Below are positions 41,792-50,915 of a stretch of 64,000 bases of DNA, in pieces. Position 1 is the first letter of the stretch, and each line of letters begins with the position of its first letter. The notes beneath the pieces were generated by a model. That model saw only the letters and a list, made by a program, of their open reading frames with translations. It had not been told where the DNA came from and made no database searches. Source of the DNA: Prorocentrum cordatum (taxonomy: Eukaryota; Sar; Dinophyceae; Prorocentrales; Prorocentraceae); the NCBI GenBank assembly GCA_963575745.1, contig CAUYUJ010015705.1:205859-269858 (forward strand), written 5' to 3'. The position numbers were made by a program, and so were the translations under genes.

Positions 41792-43321
41792 CTATGTACT
41801 AGAGGTCCAGTTCCTCGTCCCGACCGATCCCCGCCCGGGTGCCCCGGGCCTTCTTGTCGCCCTCGGTGGCCCGCGCCTGCCGCTCGGCGGCAAGGACGTG
41901 GCGTTCGGTGAGGCGGTTCTGGCGATCCAACCGCTCGATGATTTGGGCTTCGGCCTCAGCCGTAAGGCCGCCCAGGGCCCCAGGTGCCCCGGCGTCGTCC
42001 GGACCACCGGCACGTTCTCCACCCAGTCCGCCCCCGTGGGGCGTCTGACCGGTGAGTTGCCCAAGGACCGAGGGTCCGTCGAGGAGCGGATTGGTCCCAC
42101 GAGCGGGGCCCCCGCGTCCCTCGCGCGCCAGTAGGTCACGATCGCCCAGTAGGCCGCGACGCGGGCCCGTGGGTTGGACGGTGGGCATGGCCCCGAAGAG
42201 CTCGCGCCGGGGCGCCTGCCTCGGGCTGGGATCCCGTCCCCGCGCCGAGCGGCTCCGCGATCCCTCGCGTGAGAGGCTGCCCTGCAGGGGAACCTTGTCG
42301 CTGGCCGCGGCACGCTCCCGCGCACGCGCGCCTCCAGCTGCGCATCCTCCAGATCCGCGAGGGCGCGCTCCAGATCGGGCCCCAGGGGGCCCGCCGTTGC
42401 CACCTGAGCGACTCTTCTTCGCAGCTGCCGGTCCGCCTGATCAAGCGGGATCCCGAGCAGGTCAGCGGTCAACCCCAGCGCGCTGAGGGCCGCTGCTTGG
42501 CCCCCTCGTCCCTTGAGACCCTCCGCTCGTAAGGTATCCATAAATATCTCGAGGGGATCGGGCTCCTCGGCATCCTCGCCCGCGCTGGCGGCGGCCGCCG
42601 CCGGGTGCGGCGGGGCTGCCACGGGGGCCGGGCGGGGCAGGCCCTCCATGCCGGGCGCAGGCTGCTCTCCCTGCGCGCCGCCCCGCCGGTGGCGGCCGAG
42701 CGTGCGTACCGGATCGTGCTGCAGCTGCTGGCGTTCCGCGCTCGTCAGGTAGCGCCGCCTCCAGCCGCTCGCACTTTCCACATCCACGCCGCCCCACTGC
42801 TCCTGGCGTAACATCGCCAGCAGATCCTGCGGGATGTGGCGGGCGATGACACGCAACCCCACCTCCCGCGCGCCTTGGGGGACCTCGTACAGCAGCCGAT
42901 TGATCCAATCTATCGGGTAGCGCCCGTCCTCCAGTGGGGGCGGATGCCGCACAACCTCGCTGGCTGGGACCTCCACCCTGACACCCTCGAGGCTGGTCCC
43001 GATGACAAGTCGGGCGTCCCCGCCTGTGCCCCGTGCGTCGAGCCCCTCGCATTCACCCAGTAGAATGTACCAAGGACTCGCCGGGGGCGCGCCATACGCA
43101 TCCTCGGCTCCCCGGGGGTCGTCCTGGAGTATCGGGCAGACCTTCACGAGGATGGGCTCCTGGAGCCACCCGTGATGGGCGATCCGATCGCCCGGGGCTC
43201 CACGGTCGGCGGACCGTGAGCGCTCGCTGGCCCTCGCTTCCGCGGAGCGTGATCGACGCGGCTGCGGTCCAGAGGCCAGAGCCTGCACCCTCGTGGGCTC
43301 AAGATCGACGGATGGGGCCAC
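41792..43321 (-). CDS. gag-like ORF of the DIRS-like element (two frames)
   Basis: From Met at 43321: HGWLQEPILVKVCPILQDDP, SPWYILLGECEGL, PIDWINRLLYEVPQGAREVG, QDLLAMLRQEQWGGVDVESA, and an acidic Ala-rich part (EDPLEIFMDTLRAEGLKGRG) to LEDAQLEARVRG near 42.3 kb. Beyond this the better frame is the neighbouring one, which ends EAEAQIIERLDRQNRLTERH, VLAAERQARATEGDKKARG at 41.8 kb. At least one shift is therefore present. No known domain. Confidence 0.5.
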   Translation of the reverse strand: MAPSVDLEPTRVQALASGPQPRRSRSAEARASERSRSADRGAPGDRIAHHGWLQEPILVKVCPILQDDPRGAEDAYGAPPASPWYILLGECEGLDARGTGGDARLVIGTSLEGVRVEVPASEVVRHPPPLEDGRYPIDWINRLLYEVPQGAREVGLRVIARHIPQDLLAMLRQEQWGGVDVESASGWRRRYLTSAERQQLQHDPVRTLGRHRRGGAQGEQPAPGMEGLPRPAPVAAPPHPAAAAASAGEDAEEPDPLEIFMDTLRAEGLKGRGGQAAALSALGLTADLLGIPLDQADRQLRRRVAQVATAGPLGPDLERALADLEDAQLEARVRGSVPRPATRFPCRAASHARDRGAARRGDGIPARGRRPGASSSGPCPPSNPRARVAAYWAIVTYWRARDAGAPLVGPIRSSTDPRSLGNSPVRRPTGADWVENVPVVRTTPGHLGPWAALRLRPKPKSSSGWIARTASPNATSLPPSGRRGPPRATRRPGAPGRGSVGTRNWTSST

Positions 43322-43368
43322 CGCGGGGGGTGGTGGCGCAGCGAGCGGGGGGTAGGCCGCCCCTGGCG

Positions 43369-45300
43369 CTACGCCTGCCCCTCGGCGGCGTGCGCGGTCC
43401 AGTCGCGCGCCTTGGCGGGGCTTGGTACCCGCACTCTCATGCGACGGCGCAGGCCCCCGAGGATCCCCGGTTGGACCGTCGCCTCGACGCGCACGGTGTG
43501 GCCCTCATCCCGTCGAAGGTGCTCCCCGCACATCGGGGCCCCCCCACAGCTACCCTTCGCCATGCGGAGGCAAGTGGGAAGGCTGCATTTGCGGCCGATA
43601 AGGGTGGACCGATACTTCTGGGCATGGTGGGCGCAGAGATGCACCTGGGCATTGAGACAATGCCCCGGCCGAGGGACATCCGACACCTCTGCATCCTCCT
43701 GAAGCAGGACAGTCGCCTCCTGCATCCCTCGGTCGCCGCACCCCTCCGGCTGGAGGGGGCATGCGCCGCCTGCTAGCTGCACCCCATCTTGTGCGGCTTG
43801 GCAGGGGCGCTCCTCAGCCTCCACCTCGCTCTCCGAATCGATGTCTAGGCGGCGGTAACCCGTGGCGTCGGTGATGTAGCGGGGCTCCGGCCGAGCCCGG
43901 CACAGCCATCCGAACACCGACCAGGGCAGGCAGAGCAGCCACTTGAGGACCCCGAATACCTTCCGGAGTCCCACGCCGACTGCTCGGCAGGCTGTGGCCT
44001 TACCGTGCTCAGCCAAGTCCACGATCTGCGCGCGGTCGATGGCCGCGTACTGGTCGACATGCATGGGATGCGCCACCGGGCATGAGGCGCACCCGACGGC
44101 ACGGCATAGATGCACGTTGCCGGTCTCCTCGAGGTTCAGCCGCCACTTGCGACTGGTGCACCCCAGAACCTGCCCGATCTTAATGTTGAGTCCGTGGCGA
44201 TCCAGTCGATACCGGTCCGCGAAATTACAGCTGACACGGGCCACCTGGCCGTGCTTACGCAGGAGCACGTGGTTGCACGCCCGATTGGTCCCCCGGCCGC
44301 GCACACCCTTTGTGTAGAACTCCGCTTCCACCACGCCGCCCAATCCCGGCCCGCGCCAGCGCACCAGCAGAGGCGCCGGAGGGGGTGGGGGAAGATGGGC
44401 GCCGGGCCCGTCGCCCCCGCGCCTTTGGCAGCACCAGGTAATCTGGTACCACGCCCAGCGGAGTCCCCCGGCTGCCCACAGCATAGGCTGAGCTGCGGTG
44501 TTGACGATGAAGGCCATGGCACCCAACACGAACGTGAAGATGCCCAGAGCGAAGCAAAGGACCGCGGTCTCCCACCAGTACCCGAGCATCTTAACGCCCA
44601 GCCGATCGATGGCGGATCCAACCCAGCCACCGCTCGTGCGGATCGTGCCTGTGTGGTCGGGAGAGCTCACCCACGCACCGTAGCCCACGAACTCGAAGAC
44701 CCAGGCGGCGAAGCCCCAACCTGGACCTGACTCCGCCTCAGGGGGCGGGGTGGGTGGCGGAGGTGGTGGCGGGGGCGTACTCCAGCCGGCCCACCAGTGG
44801 GGCAGGTGCGGGACCCAACCGCTCCACCCCCAGTATCCATCCGGCCCGCGCGGCCGGTCAAGCTCGCCATCGCCCGTCCGGTTCTCCGGGGCGGATGGCT
44901 GCCCAGGCGCGCCCATGGGCCCGTCGCTCTCCTCACGTGCCGGCGTAGCAGGGCTGCCCGTGGGCTCGCCCTTGCCTGCGCGCCCGATGCCCGCAGGGGT
45001 GGTCGTTGTCGTCGACCTCGCCCGCGGCGGCGAGGGGGCGCCTGGCACCCCCGGGGGCTTGGCCTGCGGCCCTCGCCCCTTCCCTCCTCCAGGCGCAGGC
45101 TTGGCGGGCGGACCTCGCCCTTTACCTTGCCCCCCACCGCCTGTCGGTAGGGCTTTCGGCCCGGGCAGGGCTGGCGGCGTCGGCGCTGGGACCTCATCCC
45201 CTGCGCGCCCGAATGGCAGCCAGCTCAGTGCCCCTTGGACCGAGAAAGCACCGCCCATAACCAGGATCATCAGGTGCGCCCCAAGGAAGCCCACAGCCAT
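43369..45300 (-). CDS. ORF1 of the DIRS-like element: Pro-rich, membrane-spanning, Cys/His-rich
   Basis: 643 residues from Met at 45300. A hydrophobic start (MAVGFLGAHLMILVMGGAFS) could be a signal anchor. Then a Pro/Gly/Lys-rich linker, a Trp-rich part (GYWGWSGWVPHLPHWWAGW), and a strong hydrophobic segment (TAVLCFALGIFTFVLGAMAF plus IVN). Next comes a basic Cys/His part (NRACNHVLLRKHGQVARVSC, GCTSRKWRL, HLCRAVGCASCPVAHP), a second hydrophobic region (VFGVLKWLLCLPWSVFGWLC), and a terminal Cys/His module (HLCAHHAQKYRS, RKCSLPTCLRM, PMCGEHLRRDEG). The terminal module matches zinc-binding modules found at the start of dinoflagellate gag-like proteins that I recall. A membrane-anchored gag-like protein is unusual. 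Topology was judged by eye. Confidence 0.6.
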   Translation of the reverse strand: MAVGFLGAHLMILVMGGAFSVQGALSWLPFGRAGDEVPAPTPPALPGPKALPTGGGGQGKGRGPPAKPAPGGGKGRGPQAKPPGVPGAPSPPRARSTTTTTPAGIGRAGKGEPTGSPATPAREESDGPMGAPGQPSAPENRTGDGELDRPRGPDGYWGWSGWVPHLPHWWAGWSTPPPPPPPPTPPPEAESGPGWGFAAWVFEFVGYGAWVSSPDHTGTIRTSGGWVGSAIDRLGVKMLGYWWETAVLCFALGIFTFVLGAMAFIVNTAAQPMLWAAGGLRWAWYQITWCCQRRGGDGPGAHLPPPPPAPLLVRWRGPGLGGVVEAEFYTKGVRGRGTNRACNHVLLRKHGQVARVSCNFADRYRLDRHGLNIKIGQVLGCTSRKWRLNLEETGNVHLCRAVGCASCPVAHPMHVDQYAAIDRAQIVDLAEHGKATACRAVGVGLRKVFGVLKWLLCLPWSVFGWLCRARPEPRYITDATGYRRLDIDSESEVEAEERPCQAAQDGVQLAGGACPLQPEGCGDRGMQEATVLLQEDAEVSDVPRPGHCLNAQVHLCAHHAQKYRSTLIGRKCSLPTCLRMAKGSCGGAPMCGEHLRRDEGHTVRVEATVQPGILGGLRRRMRVRVPSPAKARDWTAHAAEGQA

Positions 45301-45399
45301 GGCACCACAGCAGCGCTCCTTAGTCCGCGGACTAGCACGGCTGCGGTTATGGCCGCCCCGCGGCCCCCCGGAACACCCGCGCGTCGGCCTGAGCCGAAC

Positions 45400-45421
45400 G
45401 CTACGGACCCAAAATGGCTAC
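45400..45421 (-). promoter_or_regulatory. probable spliced-leader relic 5' of ORF1
   Basis: On the - strand this reads GTAGCCATTTTGG, GT, CCGTAGC. The first 13 bases match the interior of the conserved 22-nt dinoflagellate spliced leader, and the last 7 match its beginning. It lies 100 bp upstream of the ORF1 Met, where a trans-spliced leader copied back into DNA would be expected. Confidence 0.5.
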
Positions 45422-45425
45422 CTGA

Positions 45426-45984
45426 GCCCACACCCCCTCCCACTTAACCTGCAGTCTACAAACCTATCAGACTATACAAATTATGACACGAAAGGTTGAC
45501 CCGGGAGAGGTCCTAATCACTTTTCTTCAGCCAATGTCCACCCTTGCGGCGATTGGCGATTCGGAAGAAAGCCGCGGCTGTTTACTCGGGCGCGACGTCG
45601 CGAATCTCACCTGCAACGGATGCGGCTGCAACGAATTTCCCTTCGAATTCCCCTTCGGATAGCATATGCGGCAGAGGAGATGCGGGGCAAGGGGCGGGGA
45701 GGGCAACCCAACCACCTCCAAAACGGCTATAAGTGGTGGCCCCAAGAAGGGCGGCATCGGTTCAAGACGTTGGCGCGACGCCGCCGACGTGAAAGGCTCA
45801 CTTTCATGTAGGTTCAGCTATCTTCAGTTAATTATGCTTGCGCTTTCTGCCTGAAGCCATTTTCACCGTTACGTTAATTTTTTCCCTGCGCCCCAGCATC
45901 GGACCAGGTGACGCAAGCGCCCTGCTCGCAAACCGAGCCAGGGTGAAACCCGAAAGTGCCGCCGCCGTCGCACTAAGCAGCGCT
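45426..45984. other. no gene recognised
   Basis: Spacer between the DIRS-like element and the non-LTR element. No motif of interest seen. Confidence 0.5.
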
Positions 45985-45986
45985 AA

Positions 45987-46045
45987 AAAAAGGAGGAGGA
46001 GGAGGAGGAGGAGGAGGAGGAGGAGGAGGAGGAGGAGGAGGAGGA
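45987..46045 (-). repeat. (TCC)n tail of non-LTR copy 1
   Basis: On the sense strand the stop codon TAA at 46046-46048 is followed at once by TCCTCC.. for about 57 bp, ending in a run of seven T. No other 3' untranslated sequence is present. Confidence 0.9.
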
Positions 46046-46700
46046 TTACACGACCTCAAGGTCGGCCAAAGCAGGCGCCGCCTCCAGCGGCGTATCCTGC
46101 AAGTCGGCCTCGTCGTGTAAAACAGCATGCGCGACAGCAGACTGCAAGGCAATGCCTAACATCCCCCACCATCTGTGGAGGAGGCCTAAAGCAGCGCCTC
46201 TGCGGACGCGTGCGTGCATACCGTGCGTGTGTGCATAAGCTAAAGCTGGCACCAGCCATATGGATTGTTTTCCCCATCTGCCATACACTTCAGATTGCCC
46301 CAACCCTGTCGTCACAACTTCGTGGTACGTAGCGTTATTATTCTTCTCTTCGTTCGTCAGTAAACGTCCTCCTTGGTTGCTCGTTCCAGGTCGGGGTTTG
46401 CCGTTGCGGGAGATTGGGGACAGCACGCATACATCACAAAACAGCGGCATACCGTGGGCTACCGACAACCTTGGGACAATAAGATCAAGTCGGCGTAAAT
46501 CCCCTGCAGGCACTGGAATATGAGTGTTTCGGAGGAGACGCTCGACATTACGATTCGGCACACTACCCCCAGCCTCCGTAAGTACTTGTTTCCATGCCGC
46601 TACCATTTCTGTGTGCCGTGCATGGAGGCGGGCTCCCTCGTTGTCGGCGAGTCGGGAGAACCCATGCGTCCATCGCATGCAACTGCAAGTCCTAGTCGTC
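46046..46700 (-). CDS. non-LTR copy 1: restriction-like endonuclease, C-terminal frame
   Basis: From about 46.70 kb the frame reads RLADNEGARLHARHTEMVAA, WKQVLTEAGGSVPNRNVERL. It then gives the nuclease signature: RRLDLIVPRL, PLFCDVCVLSPI and, after a short insert, ATYHEVVTTG. These are the R-x-D / D-x-x-V-x-SP / K-or-Y positions of PD-(D/E)xK restriction-like endonucleases in non-LTR elements. It continues RRGAALGLLHRWWGMLGIAL and ends LEAAPALADLEVV, directly against the (TCC)n tract. In the sister copy this segment is in one frame with the connector. Confidence 0.7.
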
Positions 46701-47170
46701 GCCGCACCGCGCACCTCAGTTTGTCGTTGTTGCACGTCGTAGCGGGGGTCGTAGGGCAGACTGTCAACCATGCACTGGCATATGGACCCATACACGATTG
46801 CAGCCGTGATTTTCCACGCGATATTGCATTCGCTCTGAAGTGGTCTGCCGGCAATGTGCGTCGAAAGCGTTCTTGCGCCGATTTTTCCAAAGCGTCGGAT
46901 GCATGGAATTGCCATCCATGTGCCCATTCCCCTAGACTCAGGGGTTCGTCCATGGGGTCAGGGGCTTCAGGAGGTCGGAGGCCGGTTGCAATATCATGCC
47001 ATGTAGGTCGATTTGCCCAGCCTCCATCTTCACATGCTTTCCCAGCGAGTTCTGCGTGAAGGAGGCACGCCGGCCCTCGGGGCACCTCGTCTGCAAGAGT
47101 CGCTTGGATTGTCGAAAGGTGGAATGCCATATTCTGCCCTAGGCTAGGGAAGTAACAATTCAGGGAGGGA
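46600..47170 (-). pseudogene. non-LTR copy 1: connector between RT and endonuclease, shifted frame
   Basis: Coding sense resumes here after the RT frame stops at 47144: LGEWAHGWQFHASDALEKSA, ISRGKSRLQSCMGPYASAWL, CAVRRRLGLAVACDGRMGSP. The sister copy has LGEWTHGWQSHASS and GKARLRSCMGPYAAIWLTVC at the same places, so the shift at about 47.16 kb and a second near 46.69 kb are mutations in this copy. Confidence 0.7.
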
Positions 47171-50100
47171 GTCCGCCCAACTTGCCCAGAACGCAGCCGG
47201 AGCAGTCCTTGTCGAATCCCGTAACCCCAGTCCGCCAAGCCGTAGTGGGAGGGCCGATTGAGAAACCACGTTGTCGTACGTAACCCCGTGCACATCGAAA
47301 CACGATGTTTCGGGAGCCGCGATGCCGAATAGATTGCAAAACACATTTAAGATGTTGTCGTCGTGCGATGCTGTTGCAATTCGCGCATGGTGCGGCGGCA
47401 GTGTCCTGAGCAAGTGGTTCACCCGTGGTACAGCGCAGAAGTAGAGCAAAAGCCACGCTGCTTGTAGGGAGGGGAGCTGTGGGATATAGTGTAGTAGCTT
47501 CTCCCTCTCACAAGCCAAACGTGCCCCAAATGCTTCCACGAAAGCCTCTATTCCAAACGGTGTCCCAAGAATCTTGAGGCCTCGTTCATTGTCTGGTTTA
47601 TCGCATTTCCATGCGTCAGCCGCAGTGGTAAAGAGTTCCGCAGGGCATGGCGCAGGAGTAGGGCCGCAGATCGCCAGTTTCCCAAGAGTCACGTCGATAT
47701 GGCACGAGGTGGACAATTCACGTTGCACCAAGTCGAGCACGTAGCGTACTTCATTTCGGTCACACACGACGTAGATGTCATCGAGGTATGCAATGATTTC
47801 TGCGCCCGGCGGTAGGCCGTTTCGAATCTGTCGGAGTGCAACATTGATGCCAGGGCCTAGGCTGAACAAGGCCGGCATGAGCGCATCTCCTTGCTCCCCG
47901 CCATCTCCTTGCACGATTATGTGCGGTTTTCCTTGTGCATCCACCCATCGGAATTTTGACGAAATCCCATACCACATCCGCACAAACGGTATTATGCCAT
48001 GTAGGGTGGGATTCGCAAGGAGGCTCTCGAATATCCGTGTTCTGCATACGTGATCGAAAGCACCAACTCCATCAATACTCACAATTACCTTTTCGGGGTT
48101 CGCGTCTGTAAGGTATTGCAGAAAATGTATTGCAGAGTCAGTTCCACTCCTGTCGCTGAGTCCAAAATTCAAAGGCCGGACCACGTCGCGAAATTCTTGT
48201 TGGTGTTGTCTGGCAAGTGTCTTTGCCACCGGTCTGCGGAATGTATCTCCAGCGGCAATGCCCCGTATTTTGTTGTTGGGCTTTTCGAGAGTGATCAGCG
48301 TTGAGACGTGCAGAAGGTCGCGAATGTCATTTGGGATACGGGCTTGGGCGAGTCGTTCCGCCACGTCGCACAGAGCATCAAAAGCAGCAATGTCTTCCAT
48401 GCAGATTTTGAAATACTCGTACCTCCCACCCCACAGTCCCGCACTCTGTCCCCGTCGACATCGGCGCAGCACATCCGCGAAGGCTTGTTTGTCCAATCGT
48501 ATGTCGGTACGGGGTCGGAATTGTGTAAACTCTGGAGGGAACGGTTCGGAGGGACGAGGCGGGCGGAGCTTGGCGTCACAAAGTTCGTCGAGGGTCTCTT
48601 GGGTCCTTGGAGCGAGCCTTGGGGAGCTCAGAAGGCGGACTGCATGGCTGAGTTCACCCATTTTCACCAAATCCATAGCTCGATCAATCTTTGTCTTCTC
48701 AGAAGTCTTCTGTCGACCCGATGCCTTTGTGTTCTTGCCAGCCTTGGTGTTCTTGCGAGCAGACTCGTATGATTTGTTCCACTCCCCGTTGTCGAACCAA
48801 GCCACTCGCTGTTTTAGCTCCCGCTCGCCTGCTCCCCCCCCGCGGGCAGTGTGATGGAGTAAGAGGCGGGATAAGAGTATTAGTAGTTTCCATGCTTGCT
48901 GGCATTTCTCCACTCGCTGAGGGTTGATGTCCCAGAGCACTGTAGATACCTCCACTTCGTGTAGTACCTGCGTCCAAATGCGCAACCAGGGTCCCCCGAT
49001 GCATGCAGGGATCTGTTTACATGTTGGTATGTGTTGTTCCATGTATTCGCGCATGTTGATCGTCCGTAGATGTACCCACCCATCCGGCACTCCCGCAATT
49101 TGCCTCGAGCCATTGGGCCGTGGGACGCTGTATGGAGTTCGAGTTTGATGTCCTGGTTGGGTCCCCGACGGCGGTTGTGGTGGTTGGCGGACCGGCGATC
49201 TGGACGAAATCTGTTGATGCAGCACATGCGCAAGGTAGTGGCGAAGATGTGGTGCATCGCGCAAGCATACAGCGGATGCCAGCATGCTGGCTTCCAGCAC
49301 CATAACGTCAGCATCATTATTCGCCGCATTGTTCATAATGTAATTTTGGGTGTGTTCGTTGATGTAATGCCCCTCCGGAACATCGTCACTACCGAACCTT
49401 TGTTCGATTAACCATCTTCGAAGACCAGGCGCATCCAGCATCCCAAGTTGTCTGAAAGCCCCCCGGAGTGCATGAAAGCCTCTCCGGAGAGATTCTGCAT
49501 TGATTCTTTCCCCCACAGCCTCAAAAGTGCCCCCGTATCGCTTGAGTACTTGAAGTAGCCATTGTAATGATGGTTCGTCGTCGTTGTCCCCCGTGGCTGC
49601 CCACAAGAGCGGCACGAGTAGCCTAGACCACTTAGGTCGCCGCATAAGTAGTAGTGCTTCGTCCCTCGGGGTGCCGAGAGGAATCCGGTCCAAGAGATTC
49701 AAAATGGACAGCACTGACCGTCGAGTGTCGCGAGTCGGCACAAATACCCGAAGGTCCTGACCATTCGTCTGGGCAAACCATTCTTCTGGCAGTGGTCTGG
49801 GGGCGGCGTCGGGGTCGATATGCGGTGTCTCTTGAGGTGGGATCAGTGGTTGATCAGAATGGGGCGGGTGAGGGGGGAATCTTTGGGGAGGGGTGGGGTC
49901 GGCAGCATTCTCGTCATCCAGATCGCTCGTACCACCACTGTCGCAAGTCAGCATATCAATGCCAGCGGTCGTAGGCGGAAGAACTGGTGCAACCAGACCC
50001 GGAGGAGGTGCTGAAGGACCAAACGGACCAGGGGGATCAGTCCTTGGTGTGGGAGGGCCTTCAGGGGTAGCCGTGCCGGGCACGATACCCAACTCACGGA

Positions 50101-50398
50101 GAGCAGACAGGGCTTGATCGCGGGAGACTCTTGGGGCTTCATGGTTGTTGCGGTTACCATTGATGGGAGTAGGATTGCCGAGGGTGGTGGGTCCCGAAGT
50201 GGAAAAGAGTGGTGGTGTCAGATGGGTCGGAGCGACATTCGGGTGTTGAATTGATGGTGAGGGACAGTTAGGGGGACTAGGGATCAAGGGAACGGGCGGG
50301 CCGTGAGGTGGACCAAGCATCGTGGGGGTAGGCGCGGGTGGTAAATGAATTTCAGTGTGATCCGAAGGGCGTGGGAGAGCAGAAGTCGGGCCTACCAT
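47144..50398 (-). CDS. non-LTR copy 1: N-terminal region and reverse transcriptase
   Basis: 1,084-residue frame. Residues 1 to about 230 are Pro-rich with an ordered EQALSALRELGIVPG-like element (here RDQALSALRELGIVPG). Then comes a helical domain (LNLLDRIPLGTPRDEALLLM, WLLQVLKRYGGTFEAVGERI) and the RT with KIRGIAAGDTFRRPVAKTLA, VIVSIDGVGAFDHVCR (first Asp), QGDGGEQGDALMPALFSLGP and AYLDDIYVVCDRN (catalytic YLDD). The thumb-like part follows (LPSLQAAWLLLYFCAVPRVN). Translation start is uncertain. Confidence 0.8.
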   Translation of the reverse strand: MVGPTSALPRPSDHTEIHLPPAPTPTMLGPPHGPPVPLIPSPPNCPSPSIQHPNVAPTHLTPPLFSTSGPTTLGNPTPINGNRNNHEAPRVSRDQALSALRELGIVPGTATPEGPPTPRTDPPGPFGPSAPPPGLVAPVLPPTTAGIDMLTCDSGGTSDLDDENAADPTPPQRFPPHPPHSDQPLIPPQETPHIDPDAAPRPLPEEWFAQTNGQDLRVFVPTRDTRRSVLSILNLLDRIPLGTPRDEALLLMRRPKWSRLLVPLLWAATGDNDDEPSLQWLLQVLKRYGGTFEAVGERINAESLRRGFHALRGAFRQLGMLDAPGLRRWLIEQRFGSDDVPEGHYINEHTQNYIMNNAANNDADVMVLEASMLASAVCLRDAPHLRHYLAHVLHQQISSRSPVRQPPQPPSGTQPGHQTRTPYSVPRPNGSRQIAGVPDGWVHLRTINMREYMEQHIPTCKQIPACIGGPWLRIWTQVLHEVEVSTVLWDINPQRVEKCQQAWKLLILLSRLLLHHTARGGGAGERELKQRVAWFDNGEWNKSYESARKNTKAGKNTKASGRQKTSEKTKIDRAMDLVKMGELSHAVRLLSSPRLAPRTQETLDELCDAKLRPPRPSEPFPPEFTQFRPRTDIRLDKQAFADVLRRCRRGQSAGLWGGRYEYFKICMEDIAAFDALCDVAERLAQARIPNDIRDLLHVSTLITLEKPNNKIRGIAAGDTFRRPVAKTLARQHQQEFRDVVRPLNFGLSDRSGTDSAIHFLQYLTDANPEKVIVSIDGVGAFDHVCRTRIFESLLANPTLHGIIPFVRMWYGISSKFRWVDAQGKPHIIVQGDGGEQGDALMPALFSLGPGINVALRQIRNGLPPGAEIIAYLDDIYVVCDRNEVRYVLDLVQRELSTSCHIDVTLGKLAICGPTPAPCPAELFTTAADAWKCDKPDNERGLKILGTPFGIEAFVEAFGARLACEREKLLHYIPQLPSLQAAWLLLYFCAVPRVNHLLRTLPPHHARIATASHDDNILNVFCNLFGIAAPETSCFDVHGVTYDNVVSQSALPLRLGGLGLRDSTRTAPAAFWASWADSLPELLLP

Positions 50399-50689
50399 TG
50401 TCGGGGGAGTTCGTGTTGGGAGGGGAACTTGGTCATTTTCAACACTTTTGACGTCGGTCGTGCCTGGCTCGCTATTTGGAGAATGGGAAGCAGTAGGTCG
50501 AAGAAACGTCGTCGACGGAGGACGGGATTAGCAAGTGTATGGAAGGGTCGGCAGGCGGAGGAGGCAAGGGGGCCCGCCTCGCTAATCTCGCTGATTTTTC
50601 TTAGAAAACGCAGCGAATACCGAGCGATCGACGCGATCGAAGCAGCCATACGCCAAAAGCGCGTGGGCAAGGAAAACTAGAGCGGCATG

Positions 50690-50835
50690 CCAAACGCGTG
50701 CCAATCTGGCCTGGACGCGCCAAATGCGCGCCGAGCGGACGGAGGGAAGAAGAAGGAGGAAGATGATGAACATACGATTGCACGCCAAACGCGGGCCCAA
50801 GTGGCCTCGACGCGCCAAATGCGCGCCGGGAAGGC
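50690..50835 (+). repeat. short direct repeats, CGCGCCAAATGCGCGCCG
   Basis: CGCGCCAAATGCGCGCCG at about 50716 and 50811, with CACGCCAAACGCG and GCATGCCAAACGCG variants between, in the interval separating the two non-LTR elements. The remaining 50399-50915 sequence has no gene. Confidence 0.7.
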
Positions 50836-50915
50836 GGAAGGAGGAGGAGGAGGCGGAGGAGGAAGATGATGGTGTATTTGTGTCCTGCCAAGACGCACAA
50901 GCCATGCACTGCATA

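Larger units (their letters stand above)
45985..50398 (-). mobile_element. non-LTR retrotransposon with C-terminal restriction-like endonuclease, copy 1
   Basis: Order in the sense direction: Pro-rich N-terminal region, helical linker, reverse transcriptase, connector, restriction-like endonuclease, stop, (TCC)n tract. An RT followed by a restriction-like endonuclease is the design of the R2/NeSL/CRE-type lineages. Two frameshifts interrupt the C-terminal half. The N-terminal part present in the sister copy (58.1-64.0 kb) is missing, so the 5' end is truncated or lies unrecognised before 50398. Confidence 0.75.
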
